Origin: Crotophaga sulcirostris
Taxonomy: Eukaryota; Chordata; Aves; Cuculiformes; Crotophagidae
Assembly: GCA_013397455.1 (NCBI GenBank)
Contig: VYZB01000040.1
Coordinates: 182,296-246,295 of the forward strand
Reading direction: 5' to 3'
Length of the DNA stretch: 64,000 bases
A program made the position numbers and the translations under genes. Below are positions 1-12,545 of this stretch, piece after piece. Numbering within the stretch: the stretch's first letter is position 1; each line of letters opens with the position of its first letter. The notes beneath the pieces were generated by a model. It searched no databases. It saw nothing but the letters and a program-made list of their open reading frames with translations, and had not been told where the DNA came from.

Positions 1-3000
1 TGTGCCCTTATCACACACTCCAGCTTCCTCCTGATGGATGCATCTCTCTAAAAGCATCACACACAACTCCTACCCTTTTCATTTGCTAGATTGCTTTGCC
101 ACTCAAATAGCATCATACTTGCCAGGACCAAGCTTTCTTGCAGTACAGAATAATCTCATGACAAACCGTTACTAGGGTGAGACTGATTACGAATGTGTCT
201 ACAGCTTGGGACCAAGCTCTGCATCAGTGGCCAAAAAGAGATGTCTGGAAAATTCAGTACAGCTACAACCTCCAGAAATTTAGTTCCTCTTTGAGAGATG
301 CTTATTGACTCTTATGATCAAGTGCTCCCTACTGAGAGGCTCTATGTGCCAATACTCATGGCTGACTGTAGAGATTTTGTTTGCCAAAAAACTCAGATTC
401 AGCTGACAAACAGAAAAGACAAAGTCAAATAGACAGCTGGTCAATGCTGGTCAATAGTCAGGGTCACAAGCCTCTTAGATGTTGTTATGTCTCCTAAAGT
501 TAGTCTTAGAAGTGTGAAGTAAGACGAAACTAAATTTTTTCCTATAGTATTAGTGTGGCAGAGTATCAGCACTGTGCCTGCAGGCACACCCTGAGCTCCT
601 AAATCATCAGTTCCTCGATGGTTCTAGAACTCCCAATCTAGATGTCTGCACAGAGAAGACAAAGAGCAGAGACTAGAACAGAGCATTTCTATATTTAGTG
701 GGATTCTATGTTTTTTAAAGTTAAATACTGATAGCACCAAGGAGCAGTAAATTTGAGTGTTTGTGGGATGATCCCTGGCATAAGTACTACTTTGAAAAAA
801 AAGAAAAATATTCCTTCTTGGATATATGGTATTACTTTAATATGTGAGATATTTTTTAAAGGACAGTAAAAATAGCCATCAAATTAAGGATAACTTTTAG
901 ATCATAAGGAAGATTTTGTTTCAAGACCGACATTCTTATAGTTTATTCCTAGATGAACCGATCTTCTCTTTAATAATTGCAATTGTGATAATTTCTAGTG
1001 TAATGTACTTCATTAATATGAATAAATATAAGAAATCTGTCCCCAAGCACATACGTGATAAATGGCTATTGCTTATAAAAAAAAGGGAAGAAAAGAAAAA
1101 AAAAAACTTCCTACTACTTTTGCAGTTCTCTCCTTCGGTATTAGACTTTATCATACATCGTGATAAAAAAAAGGATCTATAGTTTCTTTAAACATGATTT
1201 CTCACTAAAGAAATGTGGGAAAAGATTCATGATGGATGAATGGAAAGAGATGAGAATGAATAAAAGAAAATAGCAAACTGTAGGCAGATACTTTGCATAA
1301 AACCAACAGAAGGTCTGAGTCCATGTAAGATAAAAATAATGAGCTCTAGTATAACTCTGTTGGTATATAGTAAGTCTTGACAGAGGCAGCCAAAGCTTTT
1401 TGCAGAGCTATATAAAAAGAAAATAGACATCTAAATGAGAAAAATTGAAAACCAGAGTCCTCTGTAACTATCACACCAGAATTTGTTGAATCAGGATTAA
1501 GGCTTGATGGGACTTGTGCATGAACACAGTAAGTTTTACACAGTGAAGTTATACAGATATTACATAAACAATGGTGTTGAAAGAGAAACAGAAACATGGA
1601 AAAGTTAAATAAAAACAATGTGAAAAGAGTAAGCATCTTGTTTGTGAGCTGTGTCTGTTGGTCATCCTGTGTTCATTCTGCACTGAGAATTGACCAACTT
1701 TGAAATAAAAGTACAGCTGCCAACTTATCTGCATGCAGAAATTTAGTGATACTATTTTACGCTACACTTTAGCATAGCCTAATTTACATCACTTAAAATA
1801 CATTTTTGCAGCCAAGTTTTTAATAATTCTGTCAGTAAATAAAATGTCAGTCAGGAACTAAAATGTCAATGTGGCCATATTCATGCAGGAGACCTTCAGA
1901 ACATCATAAACCACTTCTTAGCTTCCATATGTGCTATATACTAGAAGAAAATACAATTTTCCACTTTTGAAACTAAAAGAGGATACAAAGATATCTTCAA
2001 ATTAAAAATCTCACCTCAGGTTTTCAGGAAATTTTATAGACACACAAATGTGCATATGTTTACTTAGAGGTACCTGAGATCATGGTCTTAAATTTTGCCA
2101 GGTTTATAAGATGCTTTTTAGTAATTTCAATGGCTCAGCCTGGCAGCACTTGCAACTGTTACCTTTGATGGTTGGCCTTTATAACCAACTTTTATATGTA
2201 GGCTTTATGGGACCAGTATTCTCTGTGGTACATAAAATTCCAACAAAAAAAAAGAGAATTAACTTAATTGAAGCCCTGTGGGAATAATTCTAATAAAGAT
2301 CAATGAGTAAGAAGTGCAGATTTCATACAAGAATGTACAAAAGGGGATTGCGTACAACTATAAATTGGAAAGGACCTGGAATGGGTGGTATTCACATGTA
2401 TTTGATAAAGTACTTGCCACACATATTCACAAATCAGAACAAATCTGTGAGAAATGATGGGGAAAGACGCCACTAGCTGGACAGTAGAAGAAAAGACCTT
2501 GTTTTTCAAATTGAAAATAAAAGAGAAAATGACTGATGTTAAATGTTTAAAACATGTAACTTGCCTTGACTATGACCCTTAACCATTGCTCGAAACGTTA
2601 GTAAAAAAAATGGACAAAAATTAAAACTAATTATATTTTTTCTGGGGAGGAAAAAATAATGCTGAAGGAATACTTTTGGTGTGAAGAACCAGCTGATGAA
2701 GATCAAAGACGATGAAGAACATGAGATTTAAAAAAATCTTGCACAGTGGGTAGATGAAGCAAAATGGTTTTACAGCATATCACATGGACTCTTCACTGTC
2801 TGAAGTGATGAAAGTGCATCATTTGTTGGAGAAATGTAGACAAATTAATAAGGGAAAGTACTCACTGTGCCAGAAAAAAATAATGTTAAAATATGAAACA
2901 AGATAAAAGCACAATGAGGTTTACCAAAGTGACTGCTTGTCAGTTTTGCAATTTGTTATCTTCCTGATTCAGCTGGATGTCATGAAAGAAAAGGCTATTT

Positions 3001-3153
3001 CACGATTCAAGAAGGGGAGAGGGGGCAATTTCACAACTGTTTTATATAGATGGCCTGAAGTTGTATGTCCAGGATGAGGTAGAGGTTAATTCTTTGTGTT
3101 ATTCTCTGAATGTTTTTGAAACTTAAAGAAAAAAATGTGACAGGAAGATGAGG
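1..3153. other. AT-rich single-copy DNA, no gene recognised
   Basis: This stretch has short A- and T-runs but no repeat family or exon that I recognise. The longest open frame (916-1182, +, 88 codons) encodes a lysine-rich peptide with one hydrophobic stretch near residues 14-33. It has no recognisable domain and sits in A-rich sequence, so chance is the best explanation. Positions 2640-3150 are purine-rich with many GATGAAG-like words but resolve into no known element. Confidence 0.6.
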
Positions 3154-3481
3154 AGGAAGATGTCAAGACACTGGAGTATGTCCAAAGGAGAGCAACGAAG
3201 ATGGTGGAGGGGTTGGAGCACAAGCCCTACGAGGAGCGACTGAGGGAGCTGGGGCTGTTTAGTCTGGAGAAGAGGAGGCTCAGGGGAGACCTTATTGCTC
3301 TCTACAACTGCCTAAAAGGAGGTTGTAGTCTGGCAGGGGTTGATCTCTTCTCTCAGGCAACCAGTGACAGAACTAGAGGACATGGTCTCAAGCTTCATCA
3401 GGGGAGGTTTAGGCTTGATATTAGGAAGAAATTCTTCCCTGAAAGGGTGATTGGCCATTGGAATGCGCTGCCCGGGGAGCA
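3154..3481 (+). mobile_element. CR1 LINE fragment, ORF2 C-terminal part, lacking its 3' tail
   Basis: The sense strand encodes the C-terminal part of the CR1 ORF2 polyprotein, downstream of the reverse-transcriptase catalytic core. The frame is open from about 3201 to 3480 and shows the family motifs [29 protein letters not shown] and [13 protein letters not shown]. Upstream, 3155-3200 matches the nucleotide sequence of the element at 12546-13106. Homology stops abruptly at about 3481, before the ORF2 stop, the 3' UTR and the octamer tail. That is unusual, because CR1 copies are normally truncated at the 5' end and intact at the 3' end. The missing 3' part may be the inverted piece at 4524-4717. 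Confidence 0.9.
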
Positions 3482-4523
3482 GTACTGATGTACGGATACA
3501 TTTTTAATAGACATCAACAGAAATGATCAAATGGACATTTTCACCAAAGTAAAAAGTCTATCATGAAGAGCACTCTTTTTCTTTCTTTAATATTTACTGT
3601 ACACATCATCTACCACATACTTCATAAGAAATTGAAAGAATGGTTGAAAAATCCCTTTTGTTAACGTTAAGATTTTTGAAAACTTTCTTAATACTTATTT
3701 TCTCCTTGTGGTCCATATCTTAAAGAGAAACCCTTCTGACTTGGTAATGTTCCACATTGTTATCTGAGAACTTAATACTCATGTTTGAATCTAAGTATTA
3801 GTCTTTGGGTCTGCCTATGTTACTTTAAGAATCCTTTCTTATTCAATGCCTTTGCATTATAATATCTTGTTACTGCTATTCTCTTCTGCCTCTCTAAATA
3901 AAGTCTTAGAATGTGATTCATATCACCTGACTCAAAATGTCTACATATGAGGCAGCCATCTACATTCTCTGTGTATTCATTGGGAAGACATAGTCTCTAC
4001 TTGAGTGCAATTCATCTGGCCTAATTTAGATATCTTCATTAGGATGAAAGGAATTGTGTCCTAGAAATGTCCGTTTCTTTCCACTGGCTGTAGATGGGTG
4101 ACTACAGCTAGCTTAAATGAAGATATACTTGTAGATATCTCAAGTTTTGCAGAGATAACTTTAATTTCTTTAATTTTCAACTGTTCTTTAAGAATTCACT
4201 TTAAAATAGTTATTTTATTTTTACTAAGTAATAACTGAAAACCAACCAAACACCTCTTTCCCATGGACAAGTTTTGCTAAATATTTTTTTACATAATCTC
4301 TTCTACCTATGTATTTTCTGGTTACATCAATCTAACAAGTTCTCAGCAGAAATGTACTGCTTATTTGATTTTGGAATTTGATTGAAGATCCTATCTTGCA
4401 TACATTTTTCTGTAATTATATTTATAGCAATTATAATTATACACCTATGTTTCTCAACATATTGATTGCACTCAGCTCTTCCCCTCCAGTCTTCCAATAA
4501 ACACAGGAAGTATAAGTCTGCGT
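3482..4523. other. AT-rich segment between two CR1 pieces
   Basis: About 1.04 kb of AT-rich DNA with no gene, recognised repeat or structured element. It matters because the flanking CR1 pieces face each other in opposite orientation, with complementary and slightly overlapping coverage. This segment may therefore have been inverted together with the CR1 3' end. Confidence 0.5.
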
Positions 4524-4717
4524 TATCACAGTATTACGAGGTTGGAAAGGACCTTTGAGATAATCCAGTCCAACCTATAAGCCAGCACTAACACCAACCC
4601 ATCATCTAAACCATGGCACTGAGTGCCTCATCCAATCTCCCCTTAAACAGCTCCAGGGTCGGCAACTCCACCACCTCCCCAGGTAGCACATTCCAATGGC
4701 CAATCACCCTTTCAGGA
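4524..4717 (-). mobile_element. CR1 LINE 3' end (short, 5'-truncated)
   Basis: Read on the minus strand this is the last ~190 bp of a CR1 of the same type as 12546-13106. It holds the end of ORF2 (the ATTGGCCATTGGAAT block), the stop region, the short 3' UTR containing TTTCCAACCTCGTAATACTG, and a tail ending in a single CTGTGATA unit. The 5' break near 4717 falls about 41 bp upstream, in element coordinates, of where the plus-strand piece 3154-3481 stops. The two pieces together would form one ~480-bp 3' fragment. Confidence 0.9.
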
Positions 4718-4925
4718 GCAATCTAAATATTTTGGATTGTTTTGCAGTACTGTGTACAGTTTTAGATATTTCTGCAACTGAGCAGACTCAGATTCCTGCC
4801 CTTGTGGTTCTGCTCAGCTTGTTGACTCACGAGGAGCACCACCACTCGAATGAGTTCAGATGTCTGTGCCTGGTGAATACATTCCCTCTGCTTCTTGGTC
4901 CTCAGGAAGAGCCTGTTTACACTGG

Positions 4926-4974
4926 CACAGGATCGCAGAATGGCTGAGTTTGGCAGGAGCATTTAGAGATGATG
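4926..4974 (-). mobile_element. Possible tiny CR1 3' terminus
   Basis: About 50 bp resembles the reverse complement of an old CR1 3' end: octamer-like words (CACAGGATCGCAGAATGG) followed by a GGTTGGCAGGGAC-like block and an AGATGATG block. It is too short and diverged to be certain. The flanks 4718-4925 and 4975-6256 hold nothing that I recognise. Confidence 0.35.
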
Positions 4975-6256
4975 ATGTTGGAGGTAAGGTGAGTGAAGTT
5001 ACTTCCTTGTTCCCAGTTGAACACATAGATTTTCCCAAAACACAGCACTTAGGATGAAATAACCTCATTCTTCTTATGTAGCATGGAGATGTACATTTGA
5101 GTTCTGGAAACAGCATAGACAATTTGGTGATGCACCAGGATAAAAACATGCTTAGATACACTAGGATGGAAGAGAATTACAATCAGTTGTATTTCTCCCA
5201 TTTGCATGGCTCATATGAAAAGTTATGATGCACAATGAACATTGTAAAAGACTTCTTGTCACCTTAGACAAGTTATTTGCTCATGCTGGGTTTCAATTCA
5301 TGTGCAGAAACAACTATCATCTATTTTCACTGCATGCATTTCTATTAAAAAGTCTTTAAGACAGAACTGATTTTTGTTATATTTTTTCCTACTGTTATTT
5401 CCTAAAGAATTCTCTGCTTACTATGAACCTATAGAGATGCACAAACACCCTAAAAAAATGAAACTAAATAGGTTATTTTTTTCTAATCGTAGCTGCCAAT
5501 AGTAGATACATAGACATTTTAAACTTGTTCAGAGATACCAGTCTCAGTGCTCTGAGATCATAACAGTGTTCTCAGATGCTTCTTCCCTTTATTGTAAAAA
5601 TAAAAATCACACTCAGATGAATGACTGCGAGGTAGAATATTACATGACACAACACCGAAAGAGAATGTTCAACTTTGCATTTTGAGATGTAAGCAAACTG
5701 ATTGCTTGGTAAAATGGTATCAGTAGTAAAGGAAACCCCCAGGGTCCCTTCAAGAGCCAGGAAACGGGCTTTAAAAAGACTGCAGTAATTTGCTGCAAAG
5801 AGTTGTGTGATCATTAACTGTTAACCTGAAACTTCAGTAATGTTTTATTTCACCCGTGAGTGCTTTTTCACTTTCAGAGTGAGTTCTGCTATACTGTCAG
5901 TCTTCCCAGAAAATTCCCCTTGCCTTTGCTGGTGCTTTGGCATGAAATTCAACTTGCTCTCTGACCAAACATTGCTTGGTATGTTGCTGGTATAAGCAGA
6001 AAATAGTAGCATAAGATAATAACTTATGCAAGGTAACTACAAGGATTGCCAAGAATAATATGGGAGCTTTGTTGCAAACCATAAGGAGAAGAAAAAGCTG
6101 CGAGATGATTTTTAAGTCAAGTCAAAACAAAAAGATATACCAATTAAACTGGATTGTACAATTGTAATTGTAAACTGGATTGTTACCCCCTACCAACTGA
6201 GATGTAGCACGTACTCATGGCACTGTATAAGCAATGCAGAGCTGTAAGTTTGTGTC
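4975..6256. other. Unannotated AT-rich DNA
   Basis: I see no repeat family, RNA gene or exon here. The short open frames on both strands (up to about 100 codons at 4856-5161, -) lack any recognisable domain. Confidence 0.5.
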
Positions 6257-6824
6257 TGTCATGGCTTAACTCCAGTCAGCAGTGAAGCATCACACAGCTG
6301 CTCACTCACTCCCCTCACAGTGGGAAGGTGGAGAGACTCAAAAGAGTAAAAGCGAGGAAAAGTTGTGCATTGAAATACAGACAGTTCCACAGGTAAAGCA
6401 AAAGCTGCACAATCAAGCACAGGAAAAGAAGGAGTTCATTCTCTACTTCCCATCAGCAGGCAGGTGTTCAGCCATCTCCAGGAAAGCAGGGCTCCATCGT
6501 GTGTAAAGTTTACTTAGGAAGACTGTTGACCACCAAACGCCCCTCTCTCCTTTCTTCTTCCCTCAGCTTTTACTGCTGACAATGATGTCATATGGTATGG
6601 AATATCCTTTAGGTCATCTGAGGTCACCTGTCCCAGCAGCATCTCCTCCCAGCTTCTTGTGCACTTGCTGGTGGGATGGGGTGGGGAGTAGAAAAGGCAT
6701 TGACACTGTGTAAGAACTGCTCAGCAAAAATGAAAACATCTCTGTATTATCAGCATTGTTCCCAGCACAAATCCAAACATAGCCCCATACTAGCTACTAT
6801 GAAGAAATTTAACTTTATTCCAGC
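6257..6824 (+). mobile_element. Solo-type LTR of an avian endogenous retrovirus
   Basis: The block begins with TGTCATGGCTTAACTCC, matching the TG start of a common avian ERV LTR, and keeps its hallmark segments in order. These are the ACACAGCTGCTCACTCACTC region (~6291), CTACTTCCCATCAGCAGGCA and CCATCTCCAGGAAAGCAGGG (~6443-6490), ATGATGTCATATGGTATGGA (~6582), CTCCCAGCTTCTTGTGCAC (~6645) and AGCCCCATACTAGCTACTAT (~6781). It ends at about 6824 without the terminal CA expected of an intact LTR. No gag, pol or env sequence flanks it, so it is a solo LTR left by LTR-LTR recombination or a truncated remnant. The family assignment (ERVL-like or a related class) is from memory and is less sure than the call that it is an LTR. 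Confidence 0.65.
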
Positions 6825-9800
6825 ATTTTCTATGATTTTGAAGCTCTGATTATGTCTTGACAAATACCTTGACATTTTCATTTTTATCACCAAATGAAAT
6901 CCATGAGAAGTTGCTTCCAGCTTTATGCTGGTCTGCATCCACTTGTTCAGCAGATGAAAGCTGGTGAGCCATGCTTATCAGAAGAACAGTGTTTGAACAA
7001 CAGATCAAAATTAAATCTTCTATTTCTTTGTATTTCCCCATTATGTTATCTACTTTCTGCCTTTGATGTCACGTACTTTTCGTTCCCATCCATTTTTCCT
7101 TGTATCTACTATCTTATACTCAGTTATCCTTTCTGTTTCCTTCTTGTAATGTTTTCTTCAACACTTCGGTGTCTTTTGCCATTCTCTGGCTACCTGAGTG
7201 CATTCAATTTTAGTATTGAACTTATCCAGTATATCTAATTTGAGAATATAATTAAAAGAACCACTGCTTCGTTCTGCCTTTATAGTGAAAAACATGTTGG
7301 AACATCTCAATTTTTAAGATATGATAACTAACAATATATTGCCAGAAAAAAAAATTAAAAAATTTCAAGTAATATGTGATAGCTAGCAGCTTGTGCATGC
7401 TATCTTTATGATGACTTAAAGCCTAGGTAGATTTTTTTGATGCCTAATAAGTGACTAAGGAATAATTACACAAGCAGTTGAGTTATGTTTAAGTATAGTT
7501 CTTCCATATTAAGGGCAGGAAAGGAATGAAACAATGTTGAAAGGAAATTCAGCTATTGTTAGAAGGGACTTTTTATGTTACTTTGTGATATGAGTTGCTG
7601 TGTTCACAGAGATGGAGCTAGAGAGAGAAAAAAATAAAAAATAGTAGGAAATAAAAGTAGAATAGTAATTGTAATAGATTTAAACAAGGAGTAAGTAAGA
7701 CTAGAACAGAGACTTATATGATTGTTCTAATTAGTAGACTTATTCAGTTATGTGCTTATCTTATGCTATTTTTTTGGGAATAGCCTGGAAAGAGATGTTC
7801 TGTATGGCAGTACAGAACAGGAGTTTAATGTAAAGATTTTACTTGATCTTCTCACCTTTTTCCCATTAGCTGTAAAGTGAATCTCACAAGCTGAAGGTAT
7901 TGTAGAGTCCGAATTCACATCTCTGCTATGAGAACCCTGTGGTTCTACAGCCAGAGAGGACTTCTATGACTGTCCACTGTCATAAAACATTCAGTCAGTC
8001 ATTGAATATTTCTCAGGAATTGGATGGAAAAGTAAAAACAAGTAATCTTATGAATATGCTTCTTATAATAACTTCAGAGGTTCAAACAAATAGGGCCTAA
8101 ACTCCATGATTCTTTCCTTTACATCAGACTGAAGAGATGTGTGTGTATATATATGTAAATAGAATTGTGTTTGAATTTTCTAATATCAACAGGGAAATGA
8201 ACTGATGTCTTCTAATTAATTTTTTTAAAAAGTTCCACTCTAACCACTAGCTTTCTATTCCCTGTATGCAAAACTATAGTTAAAAAGTTTTTAAACACAC
8301 ACACATAAAAGTAAGAAGCTACAGGTCATCCTAAGAAATATTTTACAGAAAAAAAGCAATAGAATGAAAACAAAAAACCCCACTTTTATTTCCTTTTGGA
8401 ATATCCAGATAGTTAGTGATGAGGCCTGTGGAGAAGCAGAAAAATAATTCTGTACTTGAGTTACCTAACATTATACTGAATAAAGCTTCTTAAACTGTGC
8501 TACAGAGAAATATTCCACATTAATGGCAAATCATCTTAGATGATCTTGGATTAGCTTTTCCAAAGCTGATTCTTATGGGGCTACTTTTTTCTCTGATATA
8601 CCCATTAATGACTTATAAAGGAGAAGTAAAGAGAGTGACTGCAAAAAGCTATTATAAAAAGGTTCCCTCTAACTGATCAAAGGATCTCTTTAATGTTTCT
8701 CTAATGTTACATATTTTTGTCAATGTAATGAGTTCAGTCCTTTTATATGTGTTGATCTGTGGTTGTGTGTTAGAAAGAAAGTGTGTCAAACTAATGTAGA
8801 TGTTTAGATTGTTTTAATGCAAGTTTTGTCGTATGTTTTTAATGATTTTAATATGCTTTAATGCAAGTTTTTTTAAATTGTGAGTGCCTTTTTCTCCAAT
8901 ATGTTTTATTGTGTGATGGGCAAAGTAACTTTGAAGTTACACTCAAATCACAGCCCTCACGATACAGTACTGGAAGTAAATAGCTAGGGCACACGTGTGC
9001 AACTGGCATCACACCCAGAAGTCTCCATAATATTAACAGCCTCTATAAGCAAGGTGATCTGGGTTGTATCCCCACTGTTGCAGTGTAACAGGAGTTATCT
9101 AAGGCATGAAAAGTAACTGCAGCTATAAAGTCCTAAATGGCTGCGGATGTACTGCAATATACAACAGTTTCATAGTGTATTGGAAGTTAAAAAGTTAAAA
9201 TAAATTGCAATGTGGCACCCCATACTATGACCTCCAAAAAAGAATAAAAAGCCAGAAAAAGCTTTTCCTACTTGACTCAGCCTCATAAGCCGTTGTTCAT
9301 CATGATATTGCCTTATAACTAAAGAATATTGTCACTGGAGCACTGCTGTTGTATGGTGTTTTGTGGTCTGTTAAACATTAGTGCTGCTGTGGCTTCTGCA
9401 AACTTTTCTGTATCGTCCTTGGAAAGCACTCCCATGTACTCATCAATAAATCAAATCATAATGAGTGTTAATGAAAGCAGAGTCTTTGTTCAGTAAAATA
9501 CTAATGCCACTTTTTGTTATTCACTCAGTAAAAGTATGGTTGGTTACACATCACAGATGATAGTTCAGGTAAGGATTGCCAGGAGGGCAAGCCATCATCA
9601 GTTCTCCCCAGTGGGACATTCTCCAGCTCATCCTGAGGCTGATAGCTCCTTCCCAAATTACCTGACTTCCTGTGAAGTAAGTGAACTGCAAAATCAGAAT
9701 TAAGACAAGGGATAAATGTGACTTTAAGTATATCAAAGAGTTATAAAAATTGCAGACCCTGCGTTTGTACTGTCCTTACAGAGTGCTTAATTTAGTTTAA

Positions 9801-12545
9801 GATCGCATGGACTTCAGGTCTCATCTGTATAGTAAAGGATTTGCATGGTTCATTCCTATTGTCATTGCTTTCATTCACACGTACTTACCAACCACCCCAG
9901 GGTCTATTCTAATAACTAGGAATCTGAGACACCCAGCTGAGCTCCTACAATTTGAACTAAAGACTGGAACGGCAATATTTTTTTAATGTATTATAGCTGC
10001 CTTGTACCAAAGAGTTTCTTCCATCCAAAGTCATATTCTGACGTTGATGGTACAACAGCTTGACTTCTTACATGGTACAAATATGAGATGAAAGTCCTGC
10101 TTTCATTCCCTGTCTTGTCTCTGTCTAGGGCCTATGTCTCCATCGTGATGCCAAATCTGTCATTCTAAAGAGAAGAGGAGACAGCTCCCATCCAAGTGAA
10201 CCTACAGAAAATCCCTGTTGAAGATTACACAGGTCACTCAGTCTAGTACTGCAAGATATTTGTCTGCAAACTCGTTCTCTGTTTTATAGCTATAAAATAA
10301 AAGAATTCTTGTGAAGAGAGAATAAAAAAACCCAAATGTCTATCAGAAAAAGAAAATCATACTCAGATTCCATTGTTTGTGACTTGTACAAGTTTACACA
10401 AAGAAGTCAATAGAGCAGTGTATTTCTGTTCTTCCATCATTTTTCATTTTGGTATTCTCACAGAGAAACTTCACTGCAAGCACCTCAAAAACCAAAACCT
10501 AAGAAAAAGGATACAGTCATTCTTTAATCTGTATTTGTTCTACTAAAGACAAAAGAATTTTTTGAGATGGTGAGCAATGAATTCTCCTTTGCTCTTCAGA
10601 TATGGGATCCACATCTCCTGGGCAGGGAGTCTATTTATGTATGGAACATTGTCAAAAGTGACACAGGCAATAATTCACTGGAGAAGCTGAACATGGCAAG
10701 GCAACATGAGCAATCTTATTCAAAGCAGCAAAAGAGGAGAGTGCTATTCTTTGACAAAACAAAATTGGACCTATACCATGCAATGTGTGTTGCCCGTTAT
10801 TTGACATTACCAGTGAAAACCCTGTGATTCCAAAGCCAATCTGACTACGGAAGATGACAAGAAGCAGGTAGTAGCTCATTTTAGCCATTCTGCCAAAATC
10901 AATAGCATTTTAGAGGGTTTCAGTGAGAAACAACTTGTCATGCCAGCAACTGAATCAGTGTGTGTCAAAGAAATTAAACTCTTCTTTTTCTATGCTTTGG
11001 TGTAATTGAAGGGAATGTGACAGAGATATTCTGTAAGCCTCGCGGCAGTAATAGGGATGGAAGTTACCTCTCCCTGCTGCTTGCTGCTCAGCAAAGCTGC
11101 CCTCAAGGTCAGAAAAACTTTTGCCTGAGTAAAGTCTGAAGGACTGCAGTAAGTAGTGGGTTTGAACCAGATCAGAGGGGTTTGAATGCTGGTTTGAGTG
11201 CCTTAATTTGGAAAACTGATCACAGCTACTCAGTGGGAGCTCAGGCAGTCGCTTTGTTTTAAAGGCAGGCGAAGGCTTCACCCCACCACAGCCATCCTCG
11301 TGTGTACATAGGCAGGACTTCAAAGATGTTTGAAAATTGATGTCTGTGAACCCTGGAAATTTACTCATTTCCAGCATGCATTAGGGTTCCTATTAGTTAG
11401 GAATCTGTACAACTTTAATCTCCTGTTCAGCATTTCTTTACTCACCTATGCTCCTCTCCACAAGCTGGTATGGGCAGGGGGAAGCTGGGGGCAGGTCCCA
11501 GTAAGGGAGCACTGTCACAAGCAAGTGTCCCTCCTTCAAGAGGTCAGTTCCCTCCTGATCATTTACTGCCTGAAGGATTCACAACTGCACAAAACTCTGA
11601 GCTCCCTTTAATCATCTTTTCTCATTCCATGACACCTTTGAAACAATTTCTCATTACTAATAAATGAGCTGCAACTATTGAAACTTCCAGGGCTGAATGA
11701 CATCCAGCTTTAGATGTATTGACCATGCATTAGATATGATATCAGCTGGAGATTAAAAGTACCTTAGTTGCTAAGACCTATTAGAATTAAATGTTGCAGT
11801 TTCCACTATTTGTCTTTCAGGACAAAGAAAGAGTTGCTTTCCCTTAACTGCATAAAAAATTAAAATTGCAGAAGTCCTATCGAAGAATAAATGAAACATA
11901 AAAAGATATGCTCTCTTTTGCCCTGAGGGAATATTGTCCATTACAGGGCAGGATCCTCAGATTTTGTGATTAGTTTAATTTGCCATTTATTTTCTATACA
12001 AACAAGGCAGGCATTCATAGCAAGAACATTTAGTGATTTCACCTCTTGGCAGCGCTCTGCACTGACTCTACTGTTTTCAGAACTTATCCAGAGGTTCTAC
12101 ATAGCCTTCAATAAAGCTGCAATGTTCAGGACCATGTTTCAGCCCCCATATTTTCCCACTTTACCTGGCAGTAATATTCGAAATATCAGCTGCTTATGTC
12201 TTGTCATTAAAATGTCACTTTCCAAAACTGACTGTTGAATGAAGGTCTTCTGCAGTGTTCCCTCCTCTTTTCGGTAGCACTCAGGGAAGGAAGATGTGAC
12301 TGCATGGAGGGCCATAGAACATTGATCAGGGTAGTAACAGGCTTCTCTTTCTCCAGTCTCTCTTCTACTTTGCATTGGCTCGAGTTATAAACCTCCCATT
12401 GATTACCTCAGCTGTTCTGCAAGTGGTTTCACCACTGAGCCTTCAACTGCCACCTTCACAACTTACTAAAGGCATGAGGATTTAGTAGGTATTTGGTTTG
12501 TATCTAGGCACATCCAAAAAAGTCTTCCAAATTCATTTTGCAAGG
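6825..12545. other. Long stretch without recognised genes
   Basis: This is AT-rich DNA with a GT/TA dinucleotide tract at 8138-8156 and a short direct repeat near 8813-8871. The longest open frame (10955-11377, -, 140 codons) lies in slightly more GC-rich sequence. It shows no domain, signal peptide or membrane segment and no convincing splice sites, so I do not call it a gene. Nothing else stands out. Confidence 0.5.
8813..8871 (+). repeat. Short direct repeat, 15 bp copied 44 bp apart
   Basis: TTTAATGCAAGTTTT occurs at about 8813-8827 and again at about 8857-8871, embedded in similar T-rich sequence. This looks like a degenerate two-copy duplication. I see no larger element around it. Confidence 0.55.

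Noticed and set aside
916..1182. 88-codon plus-strand open frame with one hydrophobic stretch
   Set aside because: A-rich, lysine-run peptide with no family resemblance. Its length is ordinary for chance frames in 64 kb.
10955..11377. 140-codon minus-strand open frame, the longest outside CR1
   Set aside because: No domain, signal or splice context. A rough stop-frequency estimate for this base composition gives about one such frame by chance in the window.
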